A stretch of DNA of 64,000 nt, taken from Bugula neritina. Taxonomy: Eukaryota; Bryozoa; Gymnolaemata; Cheilostomatida; Bugulidae. The stretch lies in contig OZ037772.1 of the NCBI GenBank assembly GCA_964035545.1, forward strand, positions 8,418,650-8,482,649, written 5' to 3'. Each line of letters begins with the position of its first letter. Within the stretch, counting starts at the first letter, position 1. The notes beneath the pieces are model-generated. The model saw only the letters and a program-made list of their open reading frames with translations. It was not told the DNA's origin and did not search any database. Shown here piece after piece: positions 23,504-33,280 of the stretch. The translations under genes were made by a program, and so were the position numbers.

Positions 23504-25547
23504 CTACGCAGTGTGTTTCTTCATATGTGCAAGAAGTTTATCTTTTTGGCTGAATGACTTATTACACACATTGCATAAAAATGGCTTCTCTCCCGTGTGT
23601 GTTCGCATATGTTTGATTAGGGTGCTTTTTCGAGAAAATGACTTATTGCACGTATGGCATAAATATGGTTTCTCTCCGGTATGTGTCTTCATGTGTTGGT
23701 TTAGATTATCCCTGGTACGGAAGTTCTTTGTACAGACATGACATGGAAATGGTTTTTTTTCTGTGTGTGTTTGTAAATGTTGCTGTAAGTTACTTTTCTG
23801 GCTAAAGGATTTTGGACAAATGTGACATGAAAATGGTTTCTCTCCCGTGTGTGTTTTAAAGTGCCGAGTAAGATGTTTCATAATTTTTGTCTTATAGTTA
23901 CACTGAGGACATTTCTTTATACCCTGCTGTTCTTTATTTTTCTCAAGACCAGCTTCTTGCGTTGACTCATAATCACAAACATCATGTAAAGTTGTATTCT
24001 CCTTGATCACTTCTTCTTTCTGATCAAGGACATCTGTAGGTTTGTTGGCAACATTAGGTTCTTTGAGTAGACAGCTGTCATATGGTGTGGCCTCTATTGG
24101 AAAAGAGTTTTGGTTGCTTGTATCAACTTCAAGAACTGAAATGAAAATAAGTTAAGTTTTAAACTAACATGTGGTAATTTTTGTCGTTTTAATAATATCA
24201 TGTGATCTCAGTTTAATTTGCAATTGCAATGAGATAACAAATCTGATGGTCTTTGAGTTATCTATCAAGACACACTCACCTGTTGAAATGACTTTCGTTG
24301 TAGTAGGAAATCCTAAATCTTGATTAACCTGAGAGATAACTTCAGACAGAGAGACATCACATTCTTCTGGTAGAAAACAGTCAAACACTAAATCCTGCTT
24401 TTTGGGATGTTGTGACTCTTGTTGGTAGTTAAAAAGATCTGAATGTCCACTCTCTACCAGTTCTTCCATATAAGTGTCGGATACTGTTGTTGGCATACTA
24501 AGGAAAGTTTGATTGTCTGTATTGACATTAAAACTTTGAGATTCTAAAGTTACAGAATTTCCAGGGGAGCTGCAATTGGTTACTAAAAGATTCCATTCAG
24601 CACCATGCCTTTCTTCGCATGATGACTCCTGTCTGTAATGATTAGGTTCTTTGGATGAATAATCTTCACTTAAAACTTTAAAAGCCACAGAAAAGATTTC
24701 AGACAGAGAATCCTCATGTTCTTCTGGTAGAAAGATCTGAATGTACACTCTTTACAAGTTCTTCTATATAAGAGTCAGATACTGTTTGATTGTATGTATT
24801 GACATTAAAACTTTGAGAGTCTGAAATTACAGAATCTCTCAGAGAATTGTTATTAGTTACTAAAGGATCCCACTCAGCACCACGCCTTTCTTCACACTGT
24901 GGCTCCTGTCTGTAATCATTGTGTTCTTCAGATGGATAATCTTTACCTAAAACTTCAAAAGCTGAAGTAAAGATTTCAGACAGAGAATTATCATGTTCTT
25001 TAGGTGGACAGTGGTTATACACTGAAGTTTCTATGTTAATATAATCCTGAGGGTTTTTATCAACTGTGGAAGTCAGAGGAACTGATTCTGCAGAAAAGCT
25101 GGGAGGTTGAGCAAAGTTGTCCCAGAGAGCAGCAATCTCCCACTCAACATCACTTTCAGAGATCTGGTGAGATTCTTGCATTCTTTTGCTTGAATTTTGC
25201 GGACTCGCTTCTGTTTCTATGACTGAAAGATAATTAAAACGTGTACAAATTTGCATCACAACATATTTTATTAACAAACACAACCACAGACACCAGGCTC
25301 AAATGCTCGCATATTTCGCTCAGCTTGCTCGCTTGCCCACTCACTCACTCCCACGCACACACTCACATACTTAATAACCATAAATGTGCAAAATTAACAC
25401 AAATTTGTACACTCAAACTAAAAAGTTAAAATTTAATCATTCATCTTTCGAAACTGATAAACAATTAGACAGCCGCAAAATATAATCAAGCCAACAACTT
25501 TTTAATTTTTACAGAATGCTATACTTACATGGCTGACGCCCAGACAT
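23504..25547 (-). pseudogene. C2H2 zinc-finger gene A (five fingers), frame-disrupted in exon 2
   Basis: Minus-strand exons 25547-25529 (starts 'MSGRQP'), 25222-24280 and 24135-23504. Exon 2 carries three acidic motifs ('KEHDNSLSEIFTSAFEVLG', 'PEEHEDSLSEIFSVAFKVL', 'LPEECDVSLSEVISQ'). A block of about 90 residues is duplicated, and the frame changes where the copies meet, near 24,730, so as read the protein stops there. The last exon fuses the start of the usual third exon ('VDTSNQNSFPIEATPYDSCL') to the finger exon without an intron. It has five fingers, the first of the 'CPQCNYKTK' type and the rest with 'HTGEKP'-type linkers (one 'HTEKKP'). The expected role would be a nuclear DNA-binding regulator. 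If the frame change is an assembly error, the gene could be whole. Confidence 0.75.
25337..25370. repeat. Short, decayed (GAGT)n array in intron 1 of unit A
   Basis: 'actcactcactccc' on the plus strand, followed by 'cacacactcacatac'. This is the same intron position that holds long (GAGT)n arrays in the other units. Confidence 0.7.
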
Positions 25548-27053
25548 GATGTAAGAACTAAACAGAATTCAGATACGCTTAAAAGAAGAGAAGTTAGTTC
25601 CTAATAAGACTTCGCCGACAAATATCCACTATCAGAATAGTCAGAATCTGATAATTATCTAGCAGCATACCTTCCTGGCTATTTGTTTGTAAATAATCAG
25701 TACAGTTAACTATTGTATATTAAAAAGCTGTTGAAACAATGAGTTAAGTCTATACCTTTGTCCAATGAAAAATTTACCAATAGAGGTCAGCAGTATTCTA
25801 TAGCAAACATCACAGCCACCATCAGTTATGTCAAATTATATCAAATAAAGATGTTGAGATAAAACAGAATTGGCTGACTTATTAATGTGTTTTTCTTGGC
25901 ATACAAATTTGCTGAGTTTATTTCTGAATGCACTCTGCACAAGGTTATTTTGTTTAACAAATTACGATTATTAAAAATGTCATTTATGCACAAATCTGTT
26001 GCTCCAAAGCAGAGTTGCAACAGTATTTTGACTTGACATCAATTATATAAGGTTTTTCTAAAAGTAGGAAATATCATTTCACAAAAAATACTGAATTGCA
26101 GTATGAAAATGAGAAATATATTATAATTATTATATCCGCTGTGAAATAGAAGCTTTCAGAAAACTAAGATTTAAATTCAATGAAATAAAAAATTTTGTTT
26201 CATAACTGGAAACTACTATATTAAAACTATTCCTAGGTACTATATGTGAAAAAAAACATTAATTATAGATAAAATAATACTGAGATATAATGTTTTATAT
26301 AGCATCCTATACATTAGTAAAAAAGAGATAACAACAAATTGCCAAATGTAGATACAAGTACAATTATAGATACTATCCTGCTAATGCTGAGACTTTTCCA
26401 ATTTTCTAGTATTAGCATAACATACAATAAATATTATATTTATATTAGCTATATGCAGACAGATATCTAAACACCCTTACCATTCACCAGATATACAGTC
26501 TATGTACATAATGTCTTTAATAAAACTTCTCGGTATTCTCCACTAACAATTTACATTTAGGTCTATATGGCGTCTATATGATCTTTGTAATGCATAGAAC
26601 GTTTGAGAAAAACAGTTTTCCCAAAACATTTTACTGAAACTTCATAAACGTTGCATTGTATAACATTGCATATATGTTTTTTTATGCAAATTTGGTGAAA
26701 GGTTGTGATCTAACATTATTTAAATGTTTAAATTTAAATGTATTTCTTTGTCTCACACACAACATTTAGACAAAACATTTTTTGCAAACTATTTTACCGT
26801 TTCATAAACTAGTCATACAAACGCTGCCATAACATTACTTTAATAACTTTTTTATTATGTTGTAAACCAATATCATCTAGATGTTGAAATTTAGGCGTTA
26901 TTTAACTTTTTTTATTTAAAACGTTCCATAAACAACTCTCCATAAATGTTATTATAATGTTGTATAAACTCTATGCATCATTGCATTGTTATTATAACCA
27001 TCTGGCAAGGATTTACAAAACCGTTGCTATATGAAAGTATCTATAGCAGTATA

Positions 27054-27173
<120 letters not shown>

Positions 27174-27523
27174 AGTGAGAGTTTTATATTGTGTGTTGAT
27201 ATCTTTATTATTTAAAGGTGAAGAGCAATAATTACGAAAAATGATTGTTACTAAAAAGAATTTGTAACCCGATGTGAAGATATATTTGTCAAATTAAATG
27301 ACTTAAAATAAATTACATATAAAATAAATGTGGCTACTGAGCAGATAAATAAATTTATATTGAAGCTAACGCAACAATTTTTATAGATTGCAACAGGTCA
27401 TATAAAGTAGTAGAGCACAAATTTAGGAAGCCAAAAAACTAAAGCTAATTTTGAAATGTTTATTCAAAACATGGCTATTTAGTAAAGTTAAAAAAATACT
27501 TTTCTGTATATAAGCAAGTAAAC

Positions 27524-27606
27524 AGACATGCAATGTGTGTATGAAATTCTTTAATCAAAAAAACAAGTATTCTATATCACACTAAAATACATACTAGAAA
27601 TTATTA
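27524..27606 (+). pseudogene. Relic of a zinc-finger exon 4 tail
   Basis: 'acatgcaatgtgtgtatgaa' followed by 'tatcacactaaaatacatac' and 'tagaaattattaa' matches the last finger and stop of units C and C'. The first Cys pair and the terminal His pair region remain, but the rest of the gene is absent. Downstream to about 28,370 matches the 3' flank of units B and C. Confidence 0.65.
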
Positions 27607-28379
27607 ATATACTCTTATATAATCTTAGTGAGCGCAAATAAGCTCTCTAAAAACTTCCTGTTAAGTTTTTATAAAAAAACTCTTCATATAAAAAACTAGC
27701 TTACACGTTTCAAATTATTTTAAATTGTACTTGCAATATCACATGCATGCAGATGAAATAGAGAGGAAACTTCTTTATTTCCATGCACATGCACATATGT
27801 TATAAATAGTATGTCTGATAAATGGTTAGGATGTTTAGATATCTATCTACTTATATCTAAGATTGATATTATAATAATTGTAAGTTATGTTAATACAAGA
27901 AAAGTAAAAATAAAACTCAGCAGACATGCTTATATAATCAAAATCTATAATTGTATTTGTCTTAGTTTTCTTATATGCTATTTTTAGAAGAGCTTACACT
28001 TAATCAAGGATTTTATATCTCAACTTAGTTTAGTTTATCAACGTTTATGTTATAGTAATCAGAGATAGTTTCAATAGTTTTATATCCGTGTAGGGTTATG
28101 GTATTTTTGAGTTGTAAAACAAAACTTTTGATCTTGTTCTATTAAATTTCTTGTTTTATTTTACAGCAAATGTGCTCACTCAGTTAATTCTAAACACTTT
28201 CCTAATTCTGTCTTACTAGTGCAACAATATGTTTTGTGAAATATATTTAAATGAAAGTTATATAATTACTCTCAAGTTAAAATACTATTCCAACTTTACT
28301 TTATTGAAATAGATTTATAGCTAGATAATTGTTCTAATGTTTAGTGCCTTAACAAAGATATAGTTTACTACACAATGTA

Positions 28380-28767
28380 GACTCAGAACTAGGGCATACA
28401 AGTTTGTGGACAGATGAAATAATTATTTGAATCAGTATACCAGTTTTATCTCAATGAATTTACTCGGTATTATACTTTGAAGCAACTGATTATATTTTTT
28501 CTCAAGCCAAATTTTTCTTATGAGTTTTTCTTTACGCAAGCAAACAGAACATATAGCACTATTATTTGGTGGTGAAGGATGTAGTTCTAACACATTAAGT
28601 TCCTTCAGCTTTTTTACCATAAAATAGCCTATATAGCTCTGTAAGAATTAATTATAAGTAAATAGCCATGATCATTACGCTGTTAGATTACTCTGATATA
28701 ATGAATATCTATTCAGAACAAGTTACTTACCTTCCATTGCCTATCAGTTATGTTCAGTTCATCTACC
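28380..28767 (+). promoter_or_regulatory. Conserved upstream block of zinc-finger unit B (putative promoter/5' UTR)
   Basis: About 390 bases ending at the ATG are strongly matched upstream of C (32890-33280) and D (38400-38792) and more weakly upstream of E, F and, inverted, G. Shared marks include 'gggcatacaagtttgtggac', 'aagcaactgattatat', 'acagaacatatagcactatt', 'atagctctgtaagaatta' and 'tgttcagttcatctaccatg'. The sequence between paralogues supports a promoter or 5' UTR role, but no core promoter motif was verified. Confidence 0.45.
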
Positions 28768-31724
28768 ATGTCTCTGACTCAACCATGTAAGTATAATATA
28801 CTATGGAAACTATTATTTGTTTGGTTTGCCATTATTTTACAGTGGCTTTATTTATGCATCACATGTAAAACACTTTCCCCGCATCAGGATTCGAACCACA
28901 GACCTCCAGTTTGCAAGCAGGCCTGCTAGCCAGTTACACCACAGGGGCCACTGGGTCAACTAATCACTGTGATATTTATTAATAAGATGATGAATAAAAG
29001 TAATCTGTATAACTTTGATGTAGACATTTTGTGTAGCAAATCAACTCGTGGGTATTTTGCTCCCATATTAAGCTTATTGGGCATTATTGACGGAATGTGT
29101 GTATGTTGGTGTGAGTGAGTGAGTGAGTGAGTGAGTGAGTGAGTGAGTGAGTGAGTGGGTGAGTGAGTGAGTGAGTGATTGAGTGGGTGAGTGAGTGAGT
29201 GAGTGAGTGAGTGAGTGAGTAAAGAAGTAGTGGGTGAGTGAGTGGATGGGTGAGTGAGTGAGTGAGTAAGTGGGTGAGTGAGTGAGTGAAGGAAGGAGTG
29301 GATGAGTAAAGGAAGAAGTGAGTGACTGAACTTTGAGTAAATATATCAATGTAAACTGGTCAAGGCTTTTTTTACTTTGCAGATGTAGAACCACATGCAC
29401 TATCTCAAACACCAAACAACCGAATGCAAGAACCTCTTCAGATATCTAAAAAGGATGTTGAGTGGACAGTTCCTGCTCTCTGTAAGACTTTTATTCCATG
29501 TAATAACTTTCCCCTAAACTCAGTTCCTCTGACTTCCACAGTTGTTACAAATACTCAAGACTATGCAAACATAGAAACTTCAGTGTGTAATAGCTGCTTA
29601 CCACAAGAACCTGATGTTCCTTTATCTGAAGTTATTTCTGAGGCTTTTGGAGTTTTATCTGAAGACTATTCATCTGTAGATCCTGATCTTTACAGACAGG
29701 ATTCATATTGTAGAGATGAGTATAGTGCTGAGTGGGATCCTTTAGTAACCAATAACAGTTCTGAGAGACACTCAGTGAATTTAGACTCTCTAAGTTCTAA
29801 TACCAATGCAGGCAATCAAACTTTTCTTAATATGCTAACAGCAGTACCCAACACTTACATAGGAGAAGGTGTGGAAAACGAAGTTTTAGATATTTTTAGC
29901 AACCACCAACAATTACAATTTCTCAGGAAACAAAGTTCAGTCCATGACAACTATCTACCAGAAGAAACTGATGTCCCTCCGTCTGAATGTATTTCTGAGG
30001 CTTTCCCAGTTTTTGGACAGAATACTACAACAGAAGTCATCGCAACTGGTGAGTATGAATATTAGACAGAGAAAAGTAAAACTACCAAAGCGTTTCTTCT
30101 AAATGCAATTGCCAATTAAATTGAATTATATTAAAGAAATATATTGAAAAAACAAAGATTATATATTTATGAAGAATTATATTATAGCTTTACTTATTTA
30201 CATTTCAGTTCCCACAGTTGATGCAACCAACCAAGACTCTTTTTTTAGTATGTCAAAATCTTACACAGTCTTAAACCTGGCAAGATTTTTTACTTAATTT
30301 AATAATCTTCATAAACTTATCACAATTCCTAAACTGGTCATTCCTGTGAAAACCGTGATAGTACAATTTTTAAGCAGCTAGGCTGAGGAATTATTTCTTA
30401 AAGCATATTTTATACCAGATTCAATGATCTCTACAAGCTCTGATTACTTTAAACTTTCCATCTCCATGAGACGTTCTGATAGTAAAGTTTTTAGACAAAC
30501 TTATCACTTGTTTGTAGTCTAGACACAGGAGAAGTGATGGCTAGATGTATTTCTTGACATCATTAACAACCTTTACCAATGGTCAACCCATGACCTTGTT
30601 TTAACTAATGTATACTGGTTTTAACCACAAGTCCGCTACTTGTTTCTGGAATTAATTAATTTAATAAATCTTTGAATTGATTTATTTAGTTATGGTTTCT
30701 TGATTAGTGGCACATGGGTAACTGATTGAAATGCTTGCATGTTTTTCAAAAAAAAGTATTAGAATGTGATAAGAAACTTAAATAATTTATCATTAATGAA
30801 TTTTGAATGTCAACATAATATCATTAGTACTGCTGTTTTACAGGTGAAATACCAGTGCATTTAAACAAAGGAGACACTTCTGAGAAGCTACCAGATCTAG
30901 TGTACAAAGAAGCACATGAATTTAAGTGGAGAGATTGTTTTAGAGAAATAAACAAAGATATACAAACTCACACTGATCAAAAAGTGAATAACAGTGTCAA
31001 CAAATCCGTAGATGTCACTGGTCAAAGTGAAAAAGTGATTAAAGAGAAGACAACTTTACATGATGTTTGTGAGAATGAGTCAACACAAGAAGCTGGTGTT
31101 GAAAAAAGTGAAGAGCAGCAGAGCAAAAGGAAATGTTTTCAATGTTCAATATGTAGCTACAAGGCAAGATACAAGTGTTATCTCAACAGACACATGAGAA
31201 TACATACTGGAGAGAAACCATTTTTATGTCATATTTGTAAAAGTGCATTCAGTCTCAAATATACCCTACAACAACATATGAGGACACACACTAGAGAAAA
31301 ACCATTTTCATGCAATATCTGTAATAAATCATTCACTCAAAAATGTAGTCTTCCTTTACATATGAGGACACACACTGGAGAGAAGCCATTTTCATGTCAT
31401 ATTTGCAAAAGTGTATTCAGTCAACGAGCTACCCTGCAACAACATGTCAGGACACATACTGGAGAGAAACCATTTTTATGTCATATTTGTAAAAGTGCAT
31501 TCAGTCTTAAATACAATCTACAGCAACACTTGAAGACACATACTGGAGAGAAACCATTTTCATGCAATGTCTGTAATAAATCATTCACTCAAAAATGTGG
31601 TCTTCGTGTACATATGAGAACTCACACTGGAGAGAAGCCATTCTCATGCGATGTGTGTAAGAAATCATTTACTCAAAAACCAAGTCTTCTATATCACACT
31701 AAAATGCATACTAAAAATAAATGA
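28768..31724 (+). CDS. C2H2 zinc-finger protein B (seven fingers, 534 aa), intact
   Basis: Exons 28768-28786 ('MSLTQP'), 29383-30048, 30209-30247 and 30844-31724 join in frame. Exon 2 is acidic and holds two copies of a motif, 'LPQEPDVPLSEVISEAFGVL' and 'LPEETDVPPSECISEAF', separated by a conserved segment with 'CRDEYSAEWDPLVTNNSS' and 'NAGNQTFLNMLTAVPNTYI'. Exon 3 is only 39 nt because its middle is deleted and a new donor (GTATGT) is used. Exon 4 has a Lys/Glu-rich lead, then seven C2H2 fingers joined by 'HTGEKPF' or 'HTREKPF' linkers, the first of 'CSICSYKARYK' type. Probable nuclear, sequence-specific DNA-binding regulator. The N-terminal part resembles no domain I know (not KRAB, SCAN, BTB or ZAD). 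Neighbour C is its near-identical tandem copy. Confidence 0.85.
28875..28970 (-). mobile_element. tRNA-like SINE (family A) in intron 1 of unit B
   Basis: Plus-strand marks 'caggattcgaaccacagacc', 'tccagtttgcaagcaggcct' and 'ttacaccacaggggccactg'. Duplicated in unit C at about 33388-33476, so it predates the B/C duplication. Confidence 0.75.
29110..29325. repeat. (GAGT)n array in intron 1 of unit B
   Basis: Tandem GTGA units with scattered variants ('gagtaaagaag', 'gagtggatg'). Preceded by the conserved lead 'tgtgtatgttggtgtgag'. It ends about 55 bp before the exon 2 acceptor. The minus-strand Ser-Leu-Thr-His open frame is an artefact. Confidence 0.95.
30455..30645 (-). mobile_element. tRNA-Thr-like SINE (family B), intron 3 of unit B
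   Basis: Diverged copy: 'ctccatgagacgttctgata' (3' fold region), 'cacaggagaagtgatggcta', 'caatggtcaacccatgacct' and 'ttaaccacaagtccgctact'. Copies at the matching place lie in C (about 35000-35190), D (48760-48920), E (53215-53430), F (57065-57260) and G (61930-62150). Confidence 0.65.
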
Positions 31725-33280
31725 TGTACTCTTTTATAATCCTAGTTAGTGCAAATCAGCTCTCTGAACCTTCCTGTTACCTTCCTTATGAAAAAATATT
31801 CACGTAGAAAAATTAGCTTACACTTGGTTTCAAATTATTTCAACTTGTCCTTGACAGATAAATTAGGAAGAAAACTCCTTTATATTATTTTCATGAACAT
31901 GCACATTACATACATATGTTATAGACAGTATGTCTGACAAATGGTTAGGGTGTTTAGATATCTGTATACTTAGATCTAAGATGAATATTATAATAATTGT
32001 AAGTTATGTTAATACAAGAAAATTATAAATTAAACTCAGACATGATTACATAATCAATATCTATAACTTTATTTGTGTGGAAATTGACAATTTGTCTTAG
32101 TTTTCTTACAACTAATTTTAGAAGATCTTATACTTAGTAAATATGTTTTATCTCAACTGTTTTTAGTTAATCATAGTTTTATGCCATAGTTGTTTAGGAA
32201 TCATTTTGATGTTTAATGTTAGTAAGATTTTAGATTTTTTGAGTTATAGTCAACCAAAAATCTTTATCTTGTTCAATTTAAATGTTTGTTTTAATTTGTA
32301 ACTAATGTGTTTACACACAAGAGTCTCAGTTCTGCTTTTTGTTCTACTGTGACATTAGTTTTTGTGAAATATAAATTAAACCATATAATTACTAGCTCGA
32401 TCAAGATGAAATACTATTCCAAATTTACTTCACTGCAGCAGATATATCTAAGTTGACAATTTGTCTTAGATTTTGTACTTTACCTATATTTTTAATAGAT
32501 CTTATTCATAATTAAATATGTTATATCTTAGATTTCTTTGGTTTATTAAAGTTTTACGTCATAGCAATTAGGGATAGTTTTAATAGTTTTATATTCGTGT
32601 ATAGGGTTATGGTACTTTTGAGTTGTAAAACAAAACTTTTGATCTTGTTCAATTCAAATTTTTGTTTTATTTTACAGCAAATGTGCTCACACAGTTGATT
32701 CTAAACATTTTCCTTATTCTGTCTTACTACTGCAACAATATGTTTTGTGAAATATATTTAAATGAACATTATAATAATTACTCTCAAGTTAAAATACTCT
32801 TCCAACTTTGCTTTATTGAAATAGACTTATAGTTAAATACTTGTTCTAAAGTTTAGTTCCTTGACAAAGTTATAGTTTACTACACAATGTAGACTCAGAA
32901 CTAGGGCATACAAGTTTGTGGACAGATGAAATAATTATTTAAATCAGTATACCAGTTTTATCTCAATAAATTTACTCGGTATTATACTTTGAAGCAACTG
33001 ATTATATTTTTTCTCAAGCCAAATTTTTCTTATGAGGTTTTTTTTACACAAGCAAACAGAACATATAGCACTATTATTTGGTGGTGAAGGATGTAGTTCT
33101 AACACATTAAGCTCCTTTAGCTTTTTTACCATAAAATAGCCTATATAGCTCTGTAAGAATTAACTAGAGGTAAATAGCCATGATTATTACGCTGTTAGAT
33201 TAACCTGATATAATGAATATCTAATAAGAACAAGTTACTTTCAGTTCCATTGCCTCTCGGTTATATTCAATTTATCTGCC
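31725..33280. other. Spacer between zinc-finger units B and C
   Basis: The first part is the 3' flank shared by all plus-strand units ('tgtctgacaaatggttaggg', 'aagttatgttaatacaagaa'). At about 32450-32640 a stretch repeats that sequence in part. About 32890-33280 is the conserved upstream block of C. No gene is supported. Confidence 0.5.

Noticed and set aside
28432..28620. 62-codon minus-strand frame conserved between units B and C (also 32944-33132)
   Set aside because: The match follows from the recent B/C duplication. The frame is not kept in the upstream block of D, and no splice or start support is seen.
29110..29325. CRISPR-like array
   Set aside because: Pure 4-bp tandem repeat without unique spacers, in an animal intron.
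29074..29415. Ser-Leu-Thr-His repeat proteins (also at 33553, 47314, 51776 and 55874)
   Set aside because: Minus-strand translation of (GAGT)n intron arrays.
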